Notes under the pieces: model-generated | Told to the model about the DNA's origin: nothing | The model's database searches: none | The model's input: the letters and a program-made list of their open reading frames with translations, nothing else | Assembly (NCBI GenBank): GCA_943914835.1 | Contig: CALUDO010000026.1 | Coordinates: forward strand, 1-12,157 | DNA: 12,157 bases | Reading direction: 5' to 3' | Origin: an uncultured Eremococcus sp. | GTDB lineage: Bacteria > Bacillota > Bacilli > Lactobacillales > Aerococcaceae | Program-made: the position numbers and the translations under genes | Shown: one piece after another, positions 6,172-12,157 of the stretch | Numbering within the stretch: position 1 is the stretch's first letter | Layout: each line of letters starts with the position of its first letter

Positions 6172-6795
6172 CTAGTTCCCAGCTGGTTCATCTTCTAGGA
6201 AGTTTCTTAGATCCTGAATTGCCTGCCCTTCACTCCTTACTTGAATACCCGCAAAGCCCAAGTCTTTAGCTGCTTGAACATTGACAGGCATATCATCTAG
6301 GAAGACACATTCTTCTGCTTGGACTTGGTAGCGGTCCAGAAAAATTTGAAAAATAGCTGGATCCGGTTTAATAACCCCTTCCTGATAGGATAAGAGACAG
6401 CCATCTAAATGGTCATTCAGAGGCAGGTATCCAGCCCTACGAAGGTCAGCATACACAGCGGAGGTGTTCGATAAAACATAGACTTGATAGCCCTGGGCTT
6501 TCAATGTTTGGCCGTAGGCCTGCATGTCATAGTAGACATCCACAGCCTGATACCATTCGAAAATAATAGACTTTAAACTACTATGATAAGAAGAATCAAG
6601 TTCTTCTAGAAGTAATTGATAGACTTGATTTTGACTCATTTCCCCCGTATCTTGTTTCTCCCATAGGCCTGATTCAAAAATTGCCTGATGTAAATAAGCT
6701 CGACGATCAGGCTCTTCCTCAAAATAAGCTAGAATCTTATCCACATTCCATTCCAGAAGAACATTACCCATATCAAATACAATCGCTTGAACCAT
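6172..6795 (-). CDS. HAD-superfamily hydrolase, YihX-like phosphatase
   Basis: The product is a 207-residue soluble HAD subfamily IA enzyme. Motif I is FDMGNVLL, with Asp8 as nucleophile. Gly replaces the usual second Asp, as in E. coli YihX (FDLGNV), a sugar-phosphate phosphatase. Motif II is Ser109 in LSNTS, motif III is Lys143 in VIKPDPAIF, and motif IV is Asp167-Asp168 in FLDDMPVNVQAA. A helical cap lies between residues about 15 and 85. An in-frame ATG 13 codons upstream (6834) is rejected: GGAAAGGTGG sits just before ATG 6795, and the family N-terminus begins right there. The gene is divergent from the YeiH gene. The substrate is unknown; small sugar phosphates are likely from the family. 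Confidence 0.88.
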   Translation of the reverse strand: MVQAIVFDMGNVLLEWNVDKILAYFEEEPDRRAYLHQAIFESGLWEKQDTGEMSQNQVYQLLLEELDSSYHSSLKSIIFEWYQAVDVYYDMQAYGQTLKAQGYQVYVLSNTSAVYADLRRAGYLPLNDHLDGCLLSYQEGVIKPDPAIFQIFLDRYQVQAEECVFLDDMPVNVQAAKDLGFAGIQVRSEGQAIQDLRNFLEDEPAGN

Positions 6796-6823
6796 ATATT
6801 GACCACCTTTCCCTATAATCCTA

Positions 6824-6853
6824 TTGAAGTCCATACATCCGATTTGCTAGAAT
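6824..6853 (+). promoter_or_regulatory. Candidate promoter for the YeiH-family gene
   Basis: TTGAAG (6824-6829) and TAGAAT (6848-6853) are separated by 18 nt and match the sigma-A consensus at 4/6 and 5/6 positions. The start codon of the downstream gene is at 6887, giving a leader of about 27 nt with AAAGGGGT in it. Confidence 0.5.
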
Positions 6854-6886
6854 AAATACTATCTTTTTAATAAAGGGGTAGAATCC

Positions 6887-7906
6887 ATGAAAAGTTTACA
6901 AAATTACACGCCTGGTCTCTTATGCTGTTTCTTAATAGCCCTACCGGCCTATATCTTGGGTAAGACTTTCCCCCTCCTGGGTGGTCCTATTTTTGCTATC
7001 TTATTCGGCATGATCTTAGCCTCTCGCCTATCTCAGAGTGATAAATTAAAAGCGGGAGTATCTTTTACGTCCAAATATATTCTTCAGACTGCCGTTGTCC
7101 TCTTAGGTTTCGGTCTTAACCTCAACCAAGTGGCCCAAGTTGGCGTCCAATCCTTGCCAATTATTCTGACAACTATCTCGACAGCCCTGCTAATAGCCTG
7201 GCTAGCCTACAAATATTTCCGGATAGACCGGCAAACAGCCATTTTGGTTGGCGTTGGGTCCTCTATCTGCGGGGGGTCTGCTATAGCAGCAACCGCACCG
7301 GTCATTGAAGCAGAGGAAGCTGAAGTTGCTAAAGCCATTTCAGTTATCTTCCTCTTCAATATCCTAGCGGCTCTTACCTTCCCTAGTCTGGGGCAGCTAT
7401 TAGGTCTATCTAACCAGGGCTTTGCTACTTTTGCTGGAACGGCTGTTAACGACACCTCCTCGGTGACAGCCACAGCTGCTGCTTGGGATGCCATCCACTC
7501 CTCCAACACCTTGGAAATGGCAACGATTATAAAGTTAACCCGGACCTTAGCCATCATTCCAATTACCTTATTTCTATCTATTCTTGATCGCCGCCACAAA
7601 AGTCAAGCTGACAATACTTTCTCACTCAAGCGCGCCTTCCCTAACTTCCTAATATACTTTATCCTTGCTTGCCTAATCACGACTATCTGTGACAGATTAG
7701 ATTGGAGATTCTTCCTGACCCTTTCAAGCTATTTCAAACAAATCTCCAAATTCTTTATTATCATGGCCATGGCGGCTATCGGCCTCAATACCAGGCCTGG
7801 TGAACTCATCCAAAGAGGCGGTCCAGCCATTGGCCTAGGAGGAGTCACCTGGCTGGCCATCTCCATTATGTCTTTGCTGATGCAAGCCCTCCTTGGTAAC
7901 TGGTAA
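6887..7906 (+). CDS. YeiH-family putative anion (sulfate) exporter, UPF0324
   Basis: A 339-residue integral membrane protein with about ten hydrophobic helices, the normal length of the YeiH/UPF0324 family. Signature stretches include FAILFGMILA, LLGFGLNLNQV, the glycine-rich GVGSSICGGSAIAA (about 122-135) and GTAVNDTSSVTAT (184-196). Family members are annotated as putative sulfate exporters, but few have been tested, so the substrate is uncertain. ATG 6887 follows AAAGGGGT with good spacing. The 3' end converges on the ProX-type gene with only 9 nt between stops and no clear hairpin, so the two transcripts probably overlap. Confidence 0.9.
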   Translation: MKSLQNYTPGLLCCFLIALPAYILGKTFPLLGGPIFAILFGMILASRLSQSDKLKAGVSFTSKYILQTAVVLLGFGLNLNQVAQVGVQSLPIILTTISTALLIAWLAYKYFRIDRQTAILVGVGSSICGGSAIAATAPVIEAEEAEVAKAISVIFLFNILAALTFPSLGQLLGLSNQGFATFAGTAVNDTSSVTATAAAWDAIHSSNTLEMATIIKLTRTLAIIPITLFLSILDRRHKSQADNTFSLKRAFPNFLIYFILACLITTICDRLDWRFFLTLSSYFKQISKFFIIMAMAAIGLNTRPGELIQRGGPAIGLGGVTWLAISIMSLLMQALLGNW

Positions 7907-7915
7907 ATCTATCTA

Positions 7916-8410
7916 TTACTCCTCAAAGTCTTCAATATGGACCTCATGACCCTCTTCTTCTAGGAGGTGAATGAGGTCCTTGGTCTTCATCCAGACGGTT
8001 ATACGATTATCCATGGGGTGAACCGCAATGATACCATCCCCCTCTAGGAAATATTGATCTAGGTAGAAAGTCACTTTCTTATCCAGGTCCTGCAACAAGC
8101 CCAAGGGGGTTACTGCCCCTGGTTCAAGACCTAAAATATTATTCAAATCACCATCCGAAGCAAAACCCAATGCTGTCGTTCCATGGCTTTGCCGAAAGGC
8201 CTTCAAATCCATTCGCTTCTTACCAGCTAGAGTGATCAAAAAATAATTCCGCTTTTTCTTATCTCTGACAAACAAATTCTTAGCGTTAGCTTGAGGATAA
8301 GGAATATCCATTTCATCTAAGTCCTCCATATGGTTGACCTCACCATGGTGGGTCACTTCATACCAGTATCCCCGTTCTTCTAACAACTTGTATACATCTT
8401 CCACTTTCAA
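7916..8410 (-). CDS. ProX/YbaK-type aminoacyl-tRNA(Pro) deacylase
   Basis: A 164-residue single-domain protein of the YbaK/ProRS-associated editing superfamily, PrdX/ProX branch. Such proteins hydrolyse mischarged Ala- or Cys-tRNA(Pro) in trans. Characteristic stretches are AKNLFVRDKKKRNYFL (from residue 43), KKRMDLKAF, LGFASDGDL, ILGLEPGAVTPLGLL (about 93-106) and the C-terminal DNRITVWMK. The start is a TTG at 8410 with a textbook AGGAGG 7 nt upstream. A longer frame from TTG 8428 would run through that site, and the ATG inside it is out of frame. The acetyltransferase remnant lies 57 nt upstream on the same strand, so the two may once have formed an operon. Confidence 0.88.
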   Translation of the reverse strand: MKVEDVYKLLEERGYWYEVTHHGEVNHMEDLDEMDIPYPQANAKNLFVRDKKKRNYFLITLAGKKRMDLKAFRQSHGTTALGFASDGDLNNILGLEPGAVTPLGLLQDLDKKVTFYLDQYFLEGDGIIAVHPMDNRITVWMKTKDLIHLLEEEGHEVHIEDFEE

Positions 8411-8467
8411 GAAACATCCTCCTATCAAATCATACTTTAGCTAATAGACAATACCATGAAACTTCAT

Positions 8468-8782
8468 CTAAACTTGATCTAGGTCTAGATAAAAGAAAAT
8501 ATCTACCTTACCCTCTTGCCGACTCCCCCGATAAAGGTGGGTATCTAAACTACCAATCACAAAGCCCATCTCTAGATAAAACAAACAGGCTCCGACATTA
8601 TTATCTTGTGCAATCGTGGTTAAGCCGGGGTGCCCTTCCTCCTTAGCTATGGCTTGTCCCGCACGAATTAATGCCTGACCAACCCCCTGCCTTCGATAGG
8701 CTTGATTAACCTTTAAGTCGTGAATATACAAGTAATTAAAACTATTGTTTTTGAGACGAATTAATTTATAAAATATATGCCT
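8468..8782 (-). pseudogene. 5'-truncated GNAT acetyltransferase
   Basis: The recognisable part (from about 8740 down) is the C-terminal half of a GNAT enzyme. YLYIHDLKV (strand 4) runs into the acetyl-CoA loop RRQGVG, then TTIAQDNNVGACLFYLEMGF and FFYLDL. The ending resembles the streptothricin acetyltransferase-like SatA/YyaR group. About 60 N-terminal residues are missing. Upstream of TTG 8731 the frame stays open (RLKNNSFN...) to a TAG at 8783-8785, but it runs into the ATPase terminator hairpin. There is no ribosome binding site at TTG 8731. Lacking strands 1-3, it is most likely inactive. The break marks the edge of the metal cassette. Confidence 0.75.
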
Positions 8783-8810
8783 CTAACGTTTTAGAACGTT
8801 AAAGGCATAT
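8775..8810 (-). terminator. Terminator of the P-type ATPase gene
   Basis: A 16-bp stem pairs 8775-8790 (ATATGCCTCTAACGTT) with 8795-8810, with one mismatch and a TTAG loop. On the minus strand it is followed by ATTTTATAAATT. It lies 50 nt after the ATPase stop and exactly where the acetyltransferase remnant begins. Confidence 0.75.
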
Positions 8811-8860
8811 TAACTTCAGACAATTATTACTATACCCTAGCTTTATGGATTTTGATAGAA

Positions 8861-10786
8861 TTAATTAGATTTTAATAAACGAAGTCCATTCAGAATAACG
8901 ACCAACGTACTTCCTTCATGAATAATGACACTGATTGCTATATCTGTTAGACTTAATAAACTCATTACAACTAAAAAGACTACGACTGCCATTGAAAAAA
9001 GGACGTTTTGCCATATGACACTATTCATTTTAGAAGAAATTCCATGAGCTTTAACCAATTTAGATAAGTCATCCTGCATTAAAACTAAATCAGACACTTC
9101 TACTGCTACATCGGTTCCGTCTCCCATGGCAATCCCTACATTTGCATTCACAAGAGCTGGGGCATCATTTACACCATCACCCACCATTGCTGTTATGCCG
9201 TATTTCTCTTTTTGCTCGTCTATAATTCGAGATTTATCTTCTGGCATGACATTCGCGATTACCTCATCTATTCCTAATTGTTCAGCAACTGCTTTTCCTG
9301 TCATTTCTGAGTCGCCAGTGATTAGAGTGGTGTGTATGCCTTGTTCTTTAAAGTATTTAATAGTTTCTTTTGCATGTTCGCTTGGAACGTCCATGAGAGC
9401 TATAAGTCCAATGACATTCTCATCTTCTGCTACATATACGACTGTCTTACCTTCTGATGCCCACTCATTATTTAAACGAATATATTCATTTGCAACCCCG
9501 TCAAATGAAGTTGGTTTTCCAATCCGATAATTTTTGCCGTTGTAATCTCCTGTCAACCCTTTACCAATCTGATTTTCTACTTCAATAGTCAGTTGATTTT
9601 TTTGTTCAAACTTTCTTAGAATGGCATCTGCTAAGGGGTGATTGGATTCTTTTTCAAGAGCTACCACGATATCAATCATATTTTCTTCGTTCACGGAATC
9701 AGCAAAATAATAATTGGTTACTTCAGGTTTTCCTTTGGTCAAAGTTCCGGTCTTATCAAACGCAATTGCTTGAGTATCAGCTAATTGAGATAGATAAGAA
9801 CTACCTTTTGAAAGGACTCCATTTTTGGCCAGGTTTGAGGTCGTTGATAAGGTTACCGATACGGTAGCTGCTGCTAAAGCACAGGGTGAAGCTGCAAGTA
9901 AAAGAACTAATCCTCTATAAATACTTTGTGCCCATGTCCAATCAAATAGAGCAGGAGCCAATAATACGAACAGGGGAATGGCAATTAAAACAACTGTGAC
10001 GTATTTCGGTTCAAATTTTTGGATAATACTTGCAGCTTTTGTTAAATTATCTTGGTTCTGGTTCACTAATTGTAAAATTTTTGAAAAGACTGTATCTTCG
10101 TTTTCTTTGGTGACTTCCATTGTAAACGTGCCTGTCCCATTAATCGTACTCCCAAAAACGGTATCTCCTTTTGTTTTTTCATTGGGTATACTTTCACCAT
10201 TAATGGACGATTCATCAATGGAAGTAGAGCCAGATAAAATGATGCCATCAATGGGTACTTGGTCGCCATTTAATACCTGAAGTTGGTCTCCCACCGTTAA
10301 TTCACTGACATCAACAATCTTTGTATTCCCATCAGGCAAAATTAACCGAGCAGTCGTTGGATTCATTTCGAGTAATTTCGTGATTTCTCGTTTACTTCTT
10401 CCTTCAGCGTAATCTTCCAGGAAATGTGCCCCTGAAAAAATGAGAATCAACAACGTTCCTTCCCAAAAATTCCCTATTGCTGAAGCACCTATAGCCGCTA
10501 ATCCCGTTAAAATATGAGAATTAGGCGTGAACTTATTATTTGCTTTTGTGTTCTCAATTGTTTCCCCAAGGCCTTCAAGAATAATGACATGATAACCCGC
10601 ACTGATAGTAGCGATTGAAAATAATATGTTTTGTAGCAACTGATAATCTTCATTCAAAAATAGAGCGATCACTGCTGATACTAAACCAATAAAGTATAAA
10701 ATGATTGGCATTTTCCCGTGATCATGGTCATGATCGTGATTGTGATTGTGTTTTTCTTGAGCTTGTTGATCTTGGATACTTTCCAT
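8861..10786 (-). CDS. P1B-4-type heavy-metal transporting ATPase
   Basis: A 641-residue P1B metal pump. Residues 13-23 are a His/Asp-rich tail (HNHNHDHDHDH) in place of a cysteine HMA domain. Core motifs are the actuator loop NGES (196-199), the membrane metal site SPC (300-302), DKTGT (344-348, phosphorylated Asp), NHP (382-384), GDGVND (536-541) and HEGST (623-627) in the last membrane region. SPC plus HEG[GS]T defines subgroup P1B-4, which includes CoaT, CtpD, PfeT (ZosA) and FrvA, exporters of Co, Fe or Zn. ATG 10786 is chosen because AAAGGTG precedes it; a GTG three codons earlier overlaps that site. It is divergent from an ArsR regulator. Exact metal uncertain. Confidence 0.9.
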   Translation of the reverse strand: MESIQDQQAQEKHNHNHDHDHDHGKMPIILYFIGLVSAVIALFLNEDYQLLQNILFSIATISAGYHVIILEGLGETIENTKANNKFTPNSHILTGLAAIGASAIGNFWEGTLLILIFSGAHFLEDYAEGRSKREITKLLEMNPTTARLILPDGNTKIVDVSELTVGDQLQVLNGDQVPIDGIILSGSTSIDESSINGESIPNEKTKGDTVFGSTINGTGTFTMEVTKENEDTVFSKILQLVNQNQDNLTKAASIIQKFEPKYVTVVLIAIPLFVLLAPALFDWTWAQSIYRGLVLLLAASPCALAAATVSVTLSTTSNLAKNGVLSKGSSYLSQLADTQAIAFDKTGTLTKGKPEVTNYYFADSVNEENMIDIVVALEKESNHPLADAILRKFEQKNQLTIEVENQIGKGLTGDYNGKNYRIGKPTSFDGVANEYIRLNNEWASEGKTVVYVAEDENVIGLIALMDVPSEHAKETIKYFKEQGIHTTLITGDSEMTGKAVAEQLGIDEVIANVMPEDKSRIIDEQKEKYGITAMVGDGVNDAPALVNANVGIAMGDGTDVAVEVSDLVLMQDDLSKLVKAHGISSKMNSVIWQNVLFSMAVVVFLVVMSLLSLTDIAISVIIHEGSTLVVILNGLRLLKSN

Positions 10787-10791
10787 TTCTA

Positions 10792-10908
10792 TCACCTTTC
10801 TATATAGTTTATTTGATTTTTGTTGACTTTTTTATATTTTGCAAATTCTGATCTCGTATACTTGCTGAAGTTAGGTAAGGATTCATCTGTTTTGGGCTTA
10901 CCCAACAT
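10792..10908 (-). CDS. Possible 38-codon ORF ahead of the ATPase
   Basis: The short frame starts ATG TTG GGT and encodes a basic, hydrophilic peptide (MLGKPKTDESLPNFSKYTRS, then lysine-rich). Its TGA lies inside the ribosome binding site of the ATPase, so the two could be translationally coupled. AAAGGAGA precedes it. Spacing is short for the ATG (4 nt) but good for the TTG one codon later (7 nt). It begins 19 nt downstream of the Zur-like box. I recognise no family. It may equally be untranslated leader. Confidence 0.35.
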   Translation of the reverse strand: MLGKPKTDESLPNFSKYTRSEFAKYKKVNKNQINYIER

Positions 10909-10916
10909 CCATCTCC

Positions 10917-10957
10917 TTTCATTTGTAAATCGGAATGATTATGATTTACAAATGAAA
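10917..10957. promoter_or_regulatory. 15-bp inverted repeat containing a Fur-family (Zur-like) box
   Basis: The arms at 10917-10931 and 10943-10957 (TTTCATTTGTAAATC and its exact complement) flank 11 nt. The centre, 10930-10944, reads TCGGAAT-g-ATTATGA. This matches the Bacillus Zur box TCGTAAT-n-ATTACGA at all but two positions, better than the Fur (TGATAAT) or PerR (TTATAAT) versions. The flanking AAA/TTT of the 21-bp Zur consensus is also present. On the minus strand it contains a CATAAT (10943-10938) that could be the ATPase -10. Confidence 0.65.
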
Positions 10958-10967
10958 TTTAGTTCAT
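10952..10967. promoter_or_regulatory. Candidate SmtB/CzrA-type operator
   Basis: ATGAA-ATTTAG-TTCAT is a 5-6-5 inverted repeat. It matches the TGAA-N6-TTCA core of SmtB-type 12-2-12 operators. It overlaps the end of the Zur-like inverted repeat by 6 bp and covers the proposed -35 (TGAACT, 10966-10961) of the ATPase promoter. It is the expected target of the adjacent ArsR protein. Confidence 0.55.
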
Positions 10968-11103
10968 ATGTTTATGGAGTCATATTAACTCACTGTATGA
11001 GCTTTGTCAAGACAAGATGCTTCTTGTTCAAATGGACTACTATTATGAATACAAAAGTCTTAATTTAGTCTATAAACTAAAAACTCGCATCGTTTTACTC
11101 ATG

Positions 11104-11112
11104 TGGTATTAT
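11104..11112 (+). promoter_or_regulatory. Candidate extended -10 promoter for the ArsR gene
   Basis: TGG followed by TATTAT (11107-11112) makes an extended -10 about 40 nt before the ATG at 11152. No good -35 is visible at the normal distance. Confidence 0.35.
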
Positions 11113-11151
11113 ATATAAGAACGGAAAATCATATGAGAGGAATAAGAGCAT

Positions 11152-11466
11152 ATGGATACATCAACATCTTCGCCAATCAATAAAGAAAAGATTCAATCAA
11201 TAAGCAAATTATTCAAAGTGATTAGTGACTCTACACGCTTGTCGATTCTCTTTCTTTTACAGAAAAAAGAACTCAGTGTTGGAAACATTGTGCTTGCATT
11301 GGATATGGAACAGTCCGCGATTTCACACCAACTAAAAATATTGAAAGATTCGCGTTTAGTGAAGGCAAGGAGAGAAGGGAAAAGCATGGTTTACAGTCTT
11401 GATGATCTTCATGTTTTCAGTATTCTCGAACAAGTCTTAACTCATATCAACGAACTAGAACAATAA
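11152..11466 (+). CDS. ArsR/SmtB-family metal-sensing repressor with an alpha-5 zinc site
   Basis: A 104-residue winged-helix repressor of normal length. Residues 22-35 (KVISDSTRLSILFL) form the typical ArsR helix, 54-65 (QSAISHQLKILK) the recognition helix, and 73-83 (RREGKSMVYSL) the wing. In the last helix Asp85, His87, His98 and Glu101 reproduce the SmtB alpha-5 site (Asp104, His106, His117, Glu120). CzrA differs only in having His at the last position. The alpha-3 ELCVC cysteine motif of CadC/ArsR is absent (ELSVGNIV). This predicts a Zn(II)/Co(II)-type sensor that leaves DNA when metal binds. It is divergent from the ATPase and 38 nt upstream of a broken CDF gene. The start is ATG with a rather distant GAGAGG. 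Confidence 0.9.
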   Translation: MDTSTSSPINKEKIQSISKLFKVISDSTRLSILFLLQKKELSVGNIVLALDMEQSAISHQLKILKDSRLVKARREGKSMVYSLDDLHVFSILEQVLTHINELEQ

Positions 11467-11504
11467 GAGCAAATAATATATAAAACTAAATGGAGGTTTT
11501 TAAA

Positions 11505-12157
11505 ATTTCAAAATCAGAGAAACAAGAAAAGCACTCGCACCAAAATCAACCGAAGAAAAATATAAAAATTGCTTTTTTATCAACTTTATTTTTTCTATAA
11601 TTGAATTTTTCTTTGGGTCTCTTTTCAATAGTGTGTCAGTTATGTCCGAAGCGGTTCATGATTTAGGGGATTCCATTTCAATTAGTTTCGCTTAGTTTTT
11701 CCAGGGGTACTCAGAAAAACAGCAAGATGAACAGTTCACTTTTGGTTATAACCGATTTTCATTATTAGGGGCGCTGATAACTGGAGTAGTGCTGATCGGT
11801 GGCTCATTCTTTATGATTTACCGAAGTATCCCACGTTTGATTGATCCACAACCGGTTAATTACAGTGGCATGTTTTGGCTTTCACTCGTGGCGATTGGGT
11901 TAAATGGGTATGCGGCTTGGATTTTAAGCAAGGGAACTTCGAAAAACGAAGGCATGTTGAACCTGCATATGCTAGAAGATGTATTAGGGTGGATTGGCGT
12001 CTTGGTTGTGAGTATTCTAATAAACTTTACCGAGGCTTATTGATTAGATCCAATCTTATCGATTTTAATTGCACTCTTTATCCTCTATAAAGATGATTTC
12101 ACTCATTTCCTTAAACAAGCTGGCTTTATTGATGATGTGCTCTTTATTGATGGTACA
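11505..12157 (+). pseudogene. Broken cation diffusion facilitator (CDF) metal transporter, cut by window end
   Basis: Piecing frames together gives a CzcD-like Zn/Cd exporter. A His-containing N-terminus (KHSHQNQ) is followed by SVMSEAVHDLGDS (HxxxD site, second helix), FTFGYNRFSLLGAL and NLHMLEDVLGW (second HxxxD site). Four lesions are visible. GGAGG (11492-11496) is followed at start-codon distance by ATT instead of ATG (11505). One T is missing in the T-run near 11589-11594, causing a frameshift. TAG at 11693-11695 replaces a Trp codon (SFA*FFQGYSEK), and TGA at 12041-12043 replaces another (AY*LDP). The remaining open pieces are therefore not genes. It sits directly downstream of arsR, so it was probably once zinc-induced with it. 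The 3' end lies outside the window. Confidence 0.85.

Larger units (their letters stand above)
10787..11151. promoter_or_regulatory. Divergent control region between ATPase and ArsR genes
   Basis: The 365-nt spacer holds the possible 38-codon ORF (10792-10908), a 15-bp inverted repeat with a Zur-like box (10917-10957) and an SmtB-like operator (10952-10967). It also holds TTTAGT-N6-ACTAAA (11064-11081) and a candidate arsR promoter (11104-11112). A plus-strand frame at 10820-11068 is not credible. Confidence 0.65.

Noticed and set aside
7207..7599. A 130-codon frame antisense to the YeiH-family gene
   Set aside because: It is the complement of a clear membrane-protein gene and has no ribosome binding site or family motifs.
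9126..9530. Open frames antisense to the P-type ATPase (also 9978-10280)
   Set aside because: They are shadows of the ATPase codons on the other strand, with no independent start signals or recognisable domains.
10930..10944. The box as a Fur or PerR site
   Set aside because: It has four mismatches to the Fur core and four to PerR, against two to Zur. I keep Fur-family as the safe label and Zur as best match, since sites in this organism are not known to me.
10820..11068. An 82-codon plus-strand frame in the ATPase/ArsR spacer
   Set aside because: It has no ribosome binding site, reads through the inverted repeat and operator, and the composition of its product does not look like a protein. 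The regulatory reading is better.
11789..12043. An intact 84-codon membrane gene
   Set aside because: It is only the stretch between two lesions of the broken CDF gene. Homology continues in the same frame on both sides of the stops.

Overview
The window is 12.2 kb of low-GC Firmicutes DNA. AGGAGG-type ribosome binding sites, tightly overlapping operons and the gene types fit Lactobacillales. An Aerococcus-like host is my inference, not something the sequence proves. There is no rRNA, tRNA, CRISPR array or transposase in view.

Region 1 (1-1580): a small secreted EndoU-type RNase, followed by a 102-residue partner that is a candidate immunity protein. Next is a 3' remnant of an amino acid permease on the other strand. 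It lies between two related 71-74 bp palindromes that also act as terminators.

Region 2 (1577-5816, minus strand): a seven-gene Mrp/Mnh-like cation/proton antiporter operon with promoter and terminator. The order is E, F, G, MbhD-like (DUF4040), a fused MbhE-MrpB gene, C, D. No gene encodes the long MrpA antiporter subunit. The layout resembles the Mrp-type module of archaeal Mbh/Mbx complexes more than a classical mrpABCDEFG operon. Nearly all genes overlap or are translationally coupled.

Region 3 (5968-8785): housekeeping-type genes. These are a YihX-like HAD phosphatase, a YeiH-family membrane protein, a ProX-type aminoacyl-tRNA deacylase and the 3' part of a GNAT acetyltransferase. The acetyltransferase has lost its 5' end where the next region begins, which suggests an insertion or replacement junction near 8750-8785.

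Region 4 (about 8775-12157): a metal-resistance cassette with a more AT-rich feel. On the minus strand are a P1B-4-type metal ATPase and a possible 38-codon ORF ahead of it. Divergent to them are a SmtB/CzrA-like ArsR repressor and a cation diffusion facilitator gene with several disabling mutations, cut by the window edge. The intergenic region carries a Fur-family (best match Zur) box inside a 15-bp perfect inverted repeat. It abuts an SmtB/CzrA-like operator, so the ATPase promoter looks wired to two metal sensors.

The most unusual items are the MrpA-less Mbh-like antiporter operon with its fused and extended subunits, the overlapping Zur-like and SmtB-like operators, and the compact secreted EndoU/partner pair. 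All family assignments come from reading motifs by eye.
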